The translations under genes were made by a program, and so were the position numbers. From an uncultured Eubacteriales bacterium (GTDB lineage Bacteria; Bacillota; Clostridia; Oscillospirales; Oscillospiraceae), in NCBI GenBank assembly GCA_900544705.1, contig UQWH01000002.1:1-64000 (forward strand): 64,000 bases of DNA, given 5' to 3'. Below the pieces are notes generated by a model. It ran no database searches. It was not told the DNA's origin and saw only the letters and a program-made list of their open reading frames with translations. Positions 1 through 7,598 of this stretch are shown here, in pieces (positions within the stretch are counted from its first letter, which is position 1; each line of letters starts with the position of its first letter).

Positions 1-358
1 TGGCCGTGCCGGAATAGAGCGCCTGCGCGCCGTCCCGGATCGTGATGTCCAGCACGTCGGCAAGACCGCCGGAAACCTGATCGAAATAGAGCTTGTAATA
101 GATCTCACAGGAGCTGTCGTTTTCAATGAAGAAATCCTTCTTCACGGTCATACCCGGTTCAAAGAGAAATTCCTCCTCGCGGATGACGGGTGCGCCGTCG
201 TTCAGATTGATCTTCACCGTACCGGTGTGGAAGACGTTATTCTCCACCTGAACGGAAACATGGACGAGCGCGAAGGTGGTGACGGCCAGACAGATCGTGA
301 GAAGCACGATGATGGCGATGCCGCCGGACAGCCGCCTTGCGGATTTGGAATCAGTCAT
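1..358 (-). CDS. TasA/camelysin-like exported protein, N-terminal part (runs off left edge)
   Basis: Only the first 119 codons are in the window; the gene continues past base 1. A short charged N-terminus is followed by one hydrophobic segment (about residues 12-32) that looks like a signal peptide. After it come a beta-rich region, a segment with FEPGM, and a segment with IENDSSCEIYYKLYF. That order (signal, F-x-PG, then 'N-x-S' strands) is what TasA/CalY camelysin-type proteins show, which form or decorate extracellular fibres. The ATG overlaps the last 8 bases of the gene at 351-1067, so the two are translationally coupled in one operon. The family call rests on pattern only; a SipW-type signal peptidase would be expected nearby but is not in view. 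Confidence 0.6.
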   Translation of the reverse strand, partial: MTDSKSARRLSGGIAIIVLLTICLAVTTFALVHVSVQVENNVFHTGTVKINLNDGAPVIREEEFLFEPGMTVKKDFFIENDSSCEIYYKLYFDQVSGGLADVLDITIRDGAQALYSGTA

Positions 359-1067
359 TCTGCTTTCCCTCCTTTCGCTTGTGCGAAATGATCAGGAAAA
401 TGCAGACGGCGCCGGAAACGGCCGCCGCAGCGATCCAGAGAAGGATGGCGGAGGAGTCGCCCGTCTTGGGGCCGAGATTCCCGGTTTCCTCTACCCACCA
501 GCGGAAATCGGCGATCAGATCCTTATTCTGATAGTCATTGCCGACGGAGGTGTCGAGATAGGCGGTGATCTCATAGTGCAGCTCGTCCGTGCCTCTGCCG
601 GAAAGCGGGCTGGAAAGCTGCTTCGGCATATCGCGCATCAGCCCGTCATACAGGGTGTGACCGGTGGTGAGCAGAACAATCCGGACCTTCAGGACCTCCG
701 CCAGCTTTTCGTAGCCGGGGCGGATGTCCGCATGATAATGTACGGTGATCGCGGCCTTATGTGAAACCTGAACGCGGAAGTATTTTGTTTCGGCGTCGCC
801 GGGCAGGAGGTTCGAGCAGGCGAAGGCTTCGTTATCTCCCGGCTGACCGCGATAGAGGCGGAGCACCGTTTTCTCCCGCGCGGCCGGGGCGGGAGCGGGA
901 AGCGGCTGCGCGGATTCCGGCGTGATCAGATTGTCCGGCGAGAAGGCCGTCATGTACGGCGCACCGGACTGCCCGCGGATGATCAGCACGCCCGCAAGCG
1001 CAGTCAGGCTGACGATCAGCAGAGTCGACAGCACAATGATCGTTACTTTCGTCCATTTTCGCTCCAC
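351..1067 (-). CDS. Membrane-anchored TasA-operon-like surface protein
   Basis: About 238 residues. The GTG at 1067 is chosen because a GAGGGG ribosome site lies 9 bases upstream; an upstream TTG at 1088 would include that site. The protein has an N-terminal hydrophobic segment (VTIIVLSTLLIVSLTALAGV), an outer domain with LLPGD and YFRVQVSHKAAITVHYHADI, and a C-terminal membrane segment followed by the basic tail SHKRKEGKQND. The middle pattern resembles the TasA/camelysin fold. It is the first gene of the minus-strand operon that continues leftward into another TasA-like gene. I infer a cell-surface protein held in the membrane at its C-terminus. I do not know its function. Confidence 0.6.
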   Translation of the reverse strand: MERKWTKVTIIVLSTLLIVSLTALAGVLIIRGQSGAPYMTAFSPDNLITPESAQPLPAPAPAAREKTVLRLYRGQPGDNEAFACSNLLPGDAETKYFRVQVSHKAAITVHYHADIRPGYEKLAEVLKVRIVLLTTGHTLYDGLMRDMPKQLSSPLSGRGTDELHYEITAYLDTSVGNDYQNKDLIADFRWWVEETGNLGPKTGDSSAILLWIAAAAVSGAVCIFLIISHKRKEGKQND

Positions 1068-1173
1068 GAAATCACACCCCTCAGTCAATTAAAATGATTC
1101 GTATACACGTTAAGAAACAGTATATATATATTATATTACTGTATCATTTCGAATAACATCGCAATTCGTGACG

Positions 1174-1202
1174 ATTATAACACTTCACGGGAGAAAATGC
1201 AA
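1174..1202 (-). promoter_or_regulatory. Predicted sigma-A promoter of the TasA-like operon
   Basis: On the minus strand TTGCAT (1197-1202) and TATAAT (1174-1179) are separated by exactly 17 bases. Transcription would start near 1166 and leave a leader of about 100 bases before the GTG at 1067. Confidence 0.6.
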
Positions 1203-1312
1203 GAGGTTATGTGAAAATATTGTGAATAAATACCATGTTACGGAAATGCATCTGTGCATATTTGCCAGCTTACAGATTTCTCTAAAAGAATGAAAATCAG
1301 GTGCAATGGGTG

Positions 1313-1326
1313 TTGACAAATGTAAA
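1313..1326. promoter_or_regulatory. Possible BlaI-type operator overlapping the -35 box
   Basis: TTGAC-AAAT-GTAAA is an imperfect dyad with the (G/T)AC-n4-GTA layout of BlaI/MecI operators (TACA-n2-TGTA). It covers the -35 hexamer, so a bound repressor would block RNA polymerase. Its identity is inferred from the adjacent BlaI-family gene. Confidence 0.4.
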
Positions 1327-1341
1327 ACGCTCTGCTATACT
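1313..1341 (+). promoter_or_regulatory. Consensus sigma-A promoter of the BlaI/M56 operon
   Basis: TTGACA (1313-1318), a 17-base spacer and TATACT (1336-1341) lie about 40 bases before the regulator start. The region 1068-1378 is a divergent control region with this promoter and the opposite one at 1174-1202. I see no gene in it. Confidence 0.8.
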
Positions 1342-1344
1342 GAG

Positions 1345-1358
1345 TTTACAAACGTAGA
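1345..1358. promoter_or_regulatory. Possible BlaI-type operator downstream of the -10 box
   Basis: TTTAC-AAAC-GTAGA has the TAC-n4-GTA core of BlaI/MecI sites. It lies at the expected transcription start and 32 bases (three helical turns) from the dyad at 1313-1326. Confidence 0.45.
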
Positions 1359-1378
1359 CAATCTGGAGGTGAATCGAA

Positions 1379-1771
1379 TTGCAGACACCGCATGGAACTC
1401 TGACCGGCGCGGAGTGGCGCGTGATGGAGTGCCTCTGGAACCGTGCGCCGCAGACGGGCCGTGAGATCACGGAGACACTGGAACGGAGCGTGGGCTGGAG
1501 CCGCAGTACCTGCCTGACGCTGCTGCGCCGTCTGGAGGAGAAGCAGGCGGTCGCAGCCGAGGCGGAAGAAGGCGTAAAGCAGTTCCGTCCGCTGATCCGG
1601 CGCGAGGAGGCTGCCGTGCAGGAAACGGAGGATTTTCTGGAGAGGGTCTACCGCGGCAGCCTGAGCCTGATGGTCAGCACGCTGACAAAGAAGCAGGCAC
1701 TGTCGCAGAAAGAGATCGAGGAATTGCAGGAGGTATTGAACCGGCTGGAGGAGGGAAAGGCACATGATTAA
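1379..1771 (+). CDS. BlaI/MecI-family transcriptional repressor
   Basis: 130 residues, the normal size for the family. The N-terminal half (LTGAEWRVMECLWNRAP ... GWSRSTCLTLLRRLEEK) is the winged helix that binds TAC-n4-GTA operators. The C-terminal helices give dimerisation and contain the usual cleavage region. In this family the partner M56 membrane protease senses a wall or antibiotic signal and leads to repressor cleavage. The TTG start at 1379 is fixed by GGAGGT 8 bases upstream. The gene overlaps the M56 gene by 8 bases, and the promoter carries two operator-like dyads, so self-repression is likely. Which genes it controls beyond its own operon is unknown. Confidence 0.9.
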   Translation: MQTPHGTLTGAEWRVMECLWNRAPQTGREITETLERSVGWSRSTCLTLLRRLEEKQAVAAEAEEGVKQFRPLIRREEAAVQETEDFLERVYRGSLSLMVSTLTKKQALSQKEIEELQEVLNRLEEGKAHD

Positions 1772-4298
1772 CTGGATCATCACATCAAGTATCCTGATCG
1801 TCGGCGTGATCATTCTGCGCCGCATCCTGCGCGGGCGCATCAGTCTGCGGCTGCAATATGCCCTGTGGGGGCTGGTGCTGCTGCGTCTGCTGCTCCCGGT
1901 CAGCGTCGGCGCAACGACGTTCAGCGTGGAAAACACGGTGCAGAGCGTTCCGGCCGTGCAGCACTTTGCGCAGCGCATGGCATCGCCTGCGCAGAGCGGA
2001 AACCCGGAAAAACCGGCCGCGCCCGCAGAGCCTGCCGCCTCGGCAAGTGCGTCCGCCGCGCCGGAGGCCCCGGCACAGACGGTGGAACCTGTGCAGGCAG
2101 AGGAGCCTGCACAGACAGAAAAGCCGGTGCGGGAGGTGAAGTCCTCGCTTACGCAGGTGCAGATCATGAGGATCGTCTGGCTCGGCGGCGCGGCGCTCGT
2201 TGGGGCGGCCTTTGCCGCAGTTAATCTGCGCTTTGCTCTTCGCCTGCGCCGCAGCAGAAGGCGGCTGAATGTGGAAAATTCCAGGCTGCCGGTCTATGTG
2301 TCTGATGTGCCGGAATCGCCCTGCCTGTTCGGCCTGTTTCGCCCGGCGGTTTATCTGACACCGGAAACCGCGCAGGACGCGACGGCGCTGCGCCACGCGC
2401 TTGTGCATGAAACCACGCATTTCCGCCACGGCGACCCCGTGTGGTCGGCGCTGCGCTGCGTCTGCCTGACGCTGCACTGGTTCAACCCGCTGGTCTGGTG
2501 GGCGGCGGTGCTGTCGCGCCGGGATGCGGAGCTGGCCTGCGACGAGGCGACCGTCCGCATGCTGGGCGAGGAGGAACGCGCCGCCTATGGCCGGACGCTC
2601 CTGCGCATGACCTGCCGCGGACACGGCGGTCTGCTGACCGCCGCGACGACCATGAGCGGCGACGGCATCAAGGAGCGCATCCTCCTTCTGGCAAAGAAGC
2701 CCAGAACAGCCGCTTATACGCTGGCCGCCGTGCTTCTGATCGCGGCGCTGGCCGTGGGCTGCACCTTTACGGGCGCAAAGGAAGGCGAGAAGCCGCAGGA
2801 AGAACCGGATCCGACAACACCTCCGTCCTCCTCGGTGATGACCGATCCGACGGAGTCTGCGGATGTTTCCGAGCCGGACTTCAACCTGCCGGGGACGCGG
2901 GTGGATGCGCAGACGGAAGCGGAAGTGAAGCAGCTTTTTGAATCGCCTAAGGGAATGTACAGCCGCTTCACCGCCACCGGCTGCGAGTTTGCCGCGCCGG
3001 CGGAGATCGACTTACGGTATCTGTTTTATACGGCGCTTCCCGGCGTGGACAATACGCTCAGCGACGCGGAGCGCGCCTATCTGACCTCCGTTTGGGGGAA
3101 AGAGCCCATGATGCTGGACATCGACCGCCTGCCCGTTTCCGCCATGAACGACGTCCTGCAAACCTATCTCGGCCTCACACTGGAGGAAACACAGGGCAAG
3201 GGATTGGAATATCTGACCTACTGGGAGGAAACGGACTGTTACTATCACTGGCACGGCGACACCAACGCGCGGAGAATCAGCGTGTACGGCGTGTATGCGC
3301 AAGAGGACGGCAGCCTCGCGGTGTACTATTATGAAGGTACGGAGTTCAACGAGAAGGAAAAGCCGCCCATGGTTTTGACCTTAATGGCCAAGGGGGACGG
3401 AGATTATCTGGTGCTTTCCAACCTGCCGGTCGAGGTGCGCAGCGGGGAACAACTGCGGAATATCGAGATCTCCAGAATTCAGGATCATCCGTCGATAAAC
3501 GGCTTTACGGCCAATGTCGGTGAGCTGACGGACTACCGGGCCATCGGGCAGGCGTGGGCGGAGGCCTACGCGGCGCAGCACCTCCTGCTGCCGGAGGGGG
3601 ACCCCAAGCGCTGCACAGAGGCCGCGGTGGTCAGATGTGAGCCGGTCGCCGTGCGGCTGCTGAGCAGCGAGCCGGAAGCGGTGCAGTACCAGGTGGAATT
3701 TGCCTATAAGCCGGAGGTGAATGACGACAACACCGGGCTGTACTTCCTCACCAGCGGCAGCGGGATCGACGAAACGCGCTATCCGCAGTACGCCCATTCG
3801 CTGGGCTGGTACGGCAGCGGCAATTTGGAGATCCTGCTCAGCCGCGACGGCGAGAGCGGCCGCTGGACCTGTCTGTCAAGCGGTACGGGCGGCATCTTCG
3901 GGATGCAGGGCTTCCTCCCGCTGGAATATGATCAGGCGGTCTGGGACGATATCATGGCGCTTCTGGGGCAGGGCGATGAGATCTACTGGGATTATTTCCT
4001 GCGGCAGCTGCCGGGCCTTGACTGGAACACCTTCCACAGAAAGTGGGGCGACGAGGGCTGGGCGAAGCTGATCTCCGCTCTGGAAAAATACTGCACCGGT
4101 GTGAAGACGGAGGAGGATCAGGCCTACCGTGATATGTACGTCATGCTGGGCGCCCTGAATCTGGGCCTCACGCAGCGGCGCGATCTGGCGCCAGTGCTGC
4201 AAAAGCAGCGGGACTTTGATCCGACGACGTTTGATCGCTGCGTACAGGAAAATTTCAGCAAAACACAGCAGGACACTATCTTGGAACTGCTGAAATAA
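1764..4298 (+). CDS. BlaR1-like M56 membrane metalloprotease with long outer domain
   Basis: 844 residues. The first 330 or so form the M56 module: membrane helices at 1-30 and about 135-155, the zinc motif HETTH near residue 215 followed by the DAELACDE segment, and a further helix near 315-335 ending in AVGCTF. In BlaR1 this module leads to cleavage of the BlaI repressor, which is the gene just upstream here (8-base overlap). The remaining ~500 residues would lie outside the cell. They begin with a Pro/Thr/Ser linker and contain no SxxK active-site motif that I can find, so this is not a classical beta-lactam sensor domain. I infer a sensor for some other wall or secreted ligand; the ligand is unknown. 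Confidence 0.85.
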   Translation: MINWIITSSILIVGVIILRRILRGRISLRLQYALWGLVLLRLLLPVSVGATTFSVENTVQSVPAVQHFAQRMASPAQSGNPEKPAAPAEPAASASASAAPEAPAQTVEPVQAEEPAQTEKPVREVKSSLTQVQIMRIVWLGGAALVGAAFAAVNLRFALRLRRSRRRLNVENSRLPVYVSDVPESPCLFGLFRPAVYLTPETAQDATALRHALVHETTHFRHGDPVWSALRCVCLTLHWFNPLVWWAAVLSRRDAELACDEATVRMLGEEERAAYGRTLLRMTCRGHGGLLTAATTMSGDGIKERILLLAKKPRTAAYTLAAVLLIAALAVGCTFTGAKEGEKPQEEPDPTTPPSSSVMTDPTESADVSEPDFNLPGTRVDAQTEAEVKQLFESPKGMYSRFTATGCEFAAPAEIDLRYLFYTALPGVDNTLSDAERAYLTSVWGKEPMMLDIDRLPVSAMNDVLQTYLGLTLEETQGKGLEYLTYWEETDCYYHWHGDTNARRISVYGVYAQEDGSLAVYYYEGTEFNEKEKPPMVLTLMAKGDGDYLVLSNLPVEVRSGEQLRNIEISRIQDHPSINGFTANVGELTDYRAIGQAWAEAYAAQHLLLPEGDPKRCTEAAVVRCEPVAVRLLSSEPEAVQYQVEFAYKPEVNDDNTGLYFLTSGSGIDETRYPQYAHSLGWYGSGNLEILLSRDGESGRWTCLSSGTGGIFGMQGFLPLEYDQAVWDDIMALLGQGDEIYWDYFLRQLPGLDWNTFHRKWGDEGWAKLISALEKYCTGVKTEEDQAYRDMYVMLGALNLGLTQRRDLAPVLQKQRDFDPTTFDRCVQENFSKTQQDTILELLK

Positions 4299-4336
4299 AA
4301 ATCGCGGGGCGGCTTCGGAAGAAGCCGCCCTGCGAT
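4296..4336 (-). terminator. Intrinsic terminator between convergent genes
   Basis: The stem GGGCGGCTTC/GAAGCCGCCC with a GGAA loop is extended by an outer ATCGC/GCGAT pair (4301-4336). On the minus strand it is followed by TTTTTATTT, so it ends the ABC transporter operon. On the plus strand the U-run is weak. Confidence 0.8.
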
Positions 4337-4348
4337 GCTTTGTCATTC

Positions 4349-5473
4349 TTACGCTGTTTTGCCGATGGAGTTTGCCACCAGCGCGTCATACTGCGCGTCG
4401 GTCAGCTCGGTGTGATAGAAGAGCGTGAAGTATTCCTTCACTTCCGTCTTCAGATCATACTCGGCCTGCTCCGGGTAGAGCAGCTTGCCCATCCACAGCA
4501 TCCCGAGATAGCGCTGCACGGAGGGAGGGAAGCCCATCCAGTTGTAGGGGCCCATGGGAACCTCGTAGTAGCGGCCATTCTGGATGGCAGACATCTGCTG
4601 CCATGCGGCATCCTCGCCGACGGTGTCGTAGATGCTGCCCGGTGCGAAGAGAATGACGTCGGGATTCCACGCCAGAAGCTGCTCCATATCGACCTCGTTG
4701 CCGCTGCCCTTGGAGGACGGAGACTCCACGACGGCCAGATTGTCGGAAAGCAGGTCGATGACCTCGGCGTGATAGGAGCCCTTGGCAATGACATTCAGGC
4801 CGGTGTCGCCCAGCAGATAGAGCAGCTTGACCTTTTCGACCTTGCCTGCAAGCTCGGTGATCATGGCATAGTGCTCGTCGCAGTAAGTGGCCAGCGTTTC
4901 GGCCTCCTGCTCCATGGACAGCAGGTCGCCCAGCTTGCGGTAGGCATCGCCGGTGTTCTCGGTCAGCGTGGTGATGTGCACGAAGGGAATGCCGGTCTGC
5001 TCCTGAAGCGCGTCCAGATCTTCCTTTGTGGTTTTCTTCGGCTCGCCCACGTCGATCACGACTTCGGCGCCGGAGGCCAGCAGGGCTTCCAGATTCAGTT
5101 CGCCTTTGCCGCCGTAGAGCTGGCCGAGGACGGGCAGGTTGTAGTATTCGGTGGACAGGTATTCCTTCGCGGTCTTGTCCCAATCACTGGCGATGCCGAC
5201 GAGCTTGTCCGGGCAGAGCGCGAACAGCACGATCTGCGCCAGCGGGCCGGAAACGGCGACCTTGGTGATGTGGTAGGGAACCTCGACCTCGCGGCCCAGA
5301 GAGTCGGTAAAGACCTTGGTTTCCGGTTCGGGGGCTTCGGAGCTGGGTTCGGCGGATTCACTGGGCTGGGAGGATGCAGCGGACGCTTCGGAGAGGACAG
5401 GATCGTTGGCGGCACAGGCTGCCAGCGACAGCACCAGCGCGAGCGCCAGCAGCAGGGAAAGCAGTTTTTTCAT
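4349..5473 (-). CDS. Substrate-binding lipoprotein of FecB/BtuF/MolA-type ABC transporter
   Basis: 374 residues. The start at 5473 gives a short basic N-terminus, a hydrophobic core and the lipobox SLAAC with Cys20, and has GAGG 6 bases upstream. After a Ser/Glu/Pro-rich linker comes a helical-backbone (class III) binding domain starting FTDSLGREVEVPYHITKV. The segment MGPYNWMGFPPSVQRYLG recalls clostridial binding proteins found with molybdenum or tungsten genes. It hands the ligand to the permease and ATPase encoded just upstream (6287-7306 and 5520-6287). The operon is preceded by a leader RNA with a terminator. Family level is secure. The ligand (molybdate/tungstate preferred; haem, iron or cobalamin possible) is inference. 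Confidence 0.85.
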   Translation of the reverse strand: MKKLLSLLLALALVLSLAACAANDPVLSEASAASSQPSESAEPSSEAPEPETKVFTDSLGREVEVPYHITKVAVSGPLAQIVLFALCPDKLVGIASDWDKTAKEYLSTEYYNLPVLGQLYGGKGELNLEALLASGAEVVIDVGEPKKTTKEDLDALQEQTGIPFVHITTLTENTGDAYRKLGDLLSMEQEAETLATYCDEHYAMITELAGKVEKVKLLYLLGDTGLNVIAKGSYHAEVIDLLSDNLAVVESPSSKGSGNEVDMEQLLAWNPDVILFAPGSIYDTVGEDAAWQQMSAIQNGRYYEVPMGPYNWMGFPPSVQRYLGMLWMGKLLYPEQAEYDLKTEVKEYFTLFYHTELTDAQYDALVANSIGKTA

Positions 5474-5519
5474 AAGATACCTCATTTCTGAAACCAGTAG
5501 TGTCAGGCCGGAGTCCGGA

Positions 5520-6287
5520 CTACGAATTTTGTGCAGGGGCAATCAGAACGCCGTCCTGCGTGCGGATAAAGTGCGCGTCCACGCCGTAAAGCCGGCGGAT
5601 GAGCGCGGGGGTGAGCGCGGATTCCGGCGCGCCGTCCGCGCAGATCGTGCCGTCTGCCAGCGCGATGACGCGATGCGCGTATAACAGCGCGTGCTGCGGG
5701 TTGTGGCAGGAGAGCAGGATGGTGTAGCCCTGCGCGCTGAGGGAGGAAACCTTTTGCAGCACGCGGAGCTGATTGCCGTAATCCAGCGCCGAGGTCGGCT
5801 CGTCCATCAGGAGAATTTTTGCCTCCTGCGCCAGCGCGCGCGCGACCAGCACGAGCTGTTGCTCACCGCCGGAGAGCTCCTGAAAATTGCGTCCCGCGAA
5901 GTCCTCAATGCCGAGCTGCTCCATCGCCTGTATGGCGATCTCACGTTCGCGGCGGCCGGGGGAGGCAAAGGTGGACAGCCGGTGGTTGGTACCCATCAGG
6001 ACCATGTCCAGCGCGGTGTAGGCAAAAACCGGGTTGTGAAACTGCGGAATGAAGGCGATGCGCCGCGCCAGCTCCTTCGCGGGGAGAGCGGCGACGTTCT
6101 GCCCGTCGAGCAGAATCCTGCCGCGGTAGCCGTGCAGCAGGCCGAGCATACAGCGGAACAGCGTCGTCTTGCCCGCGCCGTTCGCGCCGAGGACGAAGAT
6201 CAGCTCCTCATGCCCGGCCCGAAAGGAAATATTCTTGAGCACCTGCCGCGCACCGTAGGAAAATTGCAGATTCTCCACTTCCAGCAT
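5520..6287 (-). CDS. ABC transporter ATPase, FecE/BtuD/MolC type
   Basis: 255 residues, the usual length. The Walker A motif is GANGAGKTT at residues 34-42, the signature LSGGEQQ lies near 139, and the Walker B ILLMDEPTSALD near 157. It powers the importer made with the permease encoded immediately upstream. Its ATG shares one base with the permease stop codon (TGATG). The binding-protein gene follows after about 45 bases. This is the order permease, ATPase, binding protein in one minus-strand operon. Confidence 0.93.
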   Translation of the reverse strand: MLEVENLQFSYGARQVLKNISFRAGHEELIFVLGANGAGKTTLFRCMLGLLHGYRGRILLDGQNVAALPAKELARRIAFIPQFHNPVFAYTALDMVLMGTNHRLSTFASPGRREREIAIQAMEQLGIEDFAGRNFQELSGGEQQLVLVARALAQEAKILLMDEPTSALDYGNQLRVLQKVSSLSAQGYTILLSCHNPQHALLYAHRVIALADGTICADGAPESALTPALIRRLYGVDAHFIRTQDGVLIAPAQNS

Positions 6288-7306
6288 CAGTGGACCCCCT
6301 CCTTTCGCAGCATCATGTAGAGGAAGAAGGGCGCGCCGATGAAGGCAGTCAGAATTCCGATGGGAATTTCCGTCGCAAGCAGGTTGCGCGACAGGTCGTC
6401 CACCAGAAGCAGAAAGGCCGCGCCCGCGAGCATGGAGGCGGGCAGGAGCTTTTTGAAATTGCTGCCCGTCAGCTTGCGGCTCAGATGCGGCACGACAAGG
6501 CCAACCCAGCCGATCGTACCGGCGACGGAGATGGAGGCCGAGGTGACAAGCGTGGCGCAGATCACAATCACGAAGCGCAGCCGCACCGGATGGATGCCCA
6601 TGGCCTGCGCCTCCTCGTCGCCCAGCGTCAGAAGATTGATCTTCCAGCGCAGCAGGAACAGCGGAACCAGCCCCAGCAGCATGACGGGGAAGATGTAGAG
6701 CACTTTTGTCATCCGCACGCCGCTCAGGCTGCCCATGAGCCAGTAAGTGATGGCGGGAAGTTGGTTTGTCGGGTCGGCGACCAGTTTAATATAGGAGGTT
6801 CCCGCGGTGAACAGGGAACTGACGACCATGCCCGCGAGAACGAGATTCAGAATTCGTTTGCCCTGCGCGCGCTGCCCGATCAGATAGACCAGCGCCACGA
6901 TCAGAAGCGAGAAGAAAAAGGCGGAGATCGTAATGCCCGCGTTGCCGAAGCCGAGCAGGATGGCCAGCGCCGCGCCGAACGCCGCACCGGAGGACGCGCC
7001 CAGAATGTCCGGCGAGGCCATGGGATTCTGAAACACGCCCTGATAGGCCGCGCCCGCGGCCGAAAGGCTGCATCCGACCAGACAGGCCATCACGATGCGC
7101 GGCAGACGGATGTTGATCACGGCGGTTTCCAGATTGGGATCCCAGTCCTTTTGGATCGGGAAGATACGTGAAAACAGGATGCGGAGCGTCGTGGGAATAT
7201 CCACACCGTAGCGTCCGAACCAGAAGGAGGCCAGAAAAAGCGCAAGGAGAATTCCGGCAAGCAGCGCAAGCGCGCGGTTGGCACGGCGGTTTTCGTGCGT
7301 GATCAT
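6287..7306 (-). CDS. ABC transporter permease, FecCD/BtuC/MolB type
   Basis: 339 residues from the ATG at 7306, chosen because GGAGG lies 7 bases upstream and the protein then begins MITHENRRANRALALL, typical of the family. About ten hydrophobic segments are visible. IGWVGLVVPHLSRKLTGSN is the conserved FecCD motif near the ATPase contact loop. It is the first gene of the transporter operon and sits directly behind the leader terminator at 7323-7357, so its expression should depend on read-through. The substrate is not readable from the permease alone. Confidence 0.92.
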   Translation of the reverse strand: MITHENRRANRALALLAGILLALFLASFWFGRYGVDIPTTLRILFSRIFPIQKDWDPNLETAVINIRLPRIVMACLVGCSLSAAGAAYQGVFQNPMASPDILGASSGAAFGAALAILLGFGNAGITISAFFFSLLIVALVYLIGQRAQGKRILNLVLAGMVVSSLFTAGTSYIKLVADPTNQLPAITYWLMGSLSGVRMTKVLYIFPVMLLGLVPLFLLRWKINLLTLGDEEAQAMGIHPVRLRFVIVICATLVTSASISVAGTIGWVGLVVPHLSRKLTGSNFKKLLPASMLAGAAFLLLVDDLSRNLLATEIPIGILTAFIGAPFFLYMMLRKEGVH

Positions 7307-7322
7307 GCGGCTTCCTCCAAAC

Positions 7323-7357
7323 AAAAAATTACGCGCTGCCTGAAGCAAGCAGCGCGT
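7323..7357 (-). terminator. Leader terminator in front of the ABC transporter operon
   Basis: On the minus strand ACGCGCTGC-(9 base loop)-GCAGCGCGT is a perfect 9-bp stem followed by AATTTTTT. It lies 17 bases before the permease start and after the operon promoter, so it acts as an attenuator rather than the end of a gene. Confidence 0.88.
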
Positions 7358-7495
7358 AAGGATAGACTACCCCTAAGACACCTGCTTCCTTCTCAAACAC
7401 GGAAGGCCCTGCCGTTTCCGGCAAAACCCTTTGCGCAGCGGCGCAGGCCTGCATCGCATGGAATCCTCTTTAGCCATGCAGGCACGGAAACATTT
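7358..7495 (-). ncRNA. Structured leader RNA; candidate Moco/Tuco-type riboswitch
   Basis: Between the promoter at 7501-7529 and the terminator at 7323-7357 the minus strand carries about 135 bases of structured RNA. Visible elements are GCCUGCAU/AUGCAGGC (or GCAUGG/CCAUGC) arms around GGCUAAAGAGGAUUCC, a GCCG-GAAA-CGGC tetraloop hairpin, and CCUUC/GAAGG. The layout plus terminator is what a transcription-controlling riboswitch looks like. The GCUAAAGA..AUUCC loop and the 3' GCAGGUGUC recall, from memory, the molybdenum-cofactor motif, which fits the MolBCA-like transporter. The GCCACTG box of cobalamin riboswitches is absent. That there is a cis-regulatory RNA is likely; its class is a guess. 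Confidence 0.5.
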
Positions 7496-7500
7496 GCTTT

Positions 7501-7529
7501 AGTATAGCGTAATTCTTACAAAAAAACAA
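7501..7529 (-). promoter_or_regulatory. Sigma-A promoter of the ABC transporter leader
   Basis: On the minus strand TTGTTT (7524-7529), a 17-base spacer and TATACT (7501-7506). Transcription would begin near 7494. Confidence 0.7.
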
Positions 7530-7561
7530 CCCTGTGAAAAGAGAAATGTTCCGCCATGACG

Positions 7562-7588
7562 AAAAATGCCCGGTGCGGAGCACCGGGC
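7562..7588 (-). terminator. Terminator of argD-argF
   Basis: On the minus strand GCCCGGTGC-TCC-GCACCGGGC (9-bp stem) is followed by ATTTTTC, 10 bases after the argF stop codon. Confidence 0.88.
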
Positions 7589-7598
7589 GGGAATGGTG

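Noticed and set aside
351..1088. TTG start at 1088 for the surface protein
   Set aside because: It would place the GAGGGG ribosome site inside the coding region; the GTG at 1067 fits better.
7358..7495. Cobalamin riboswitch
   Set aside because: The conserved GCCACTG box and the usual AdoCbl core are not seen, although the transporter family would allow it.
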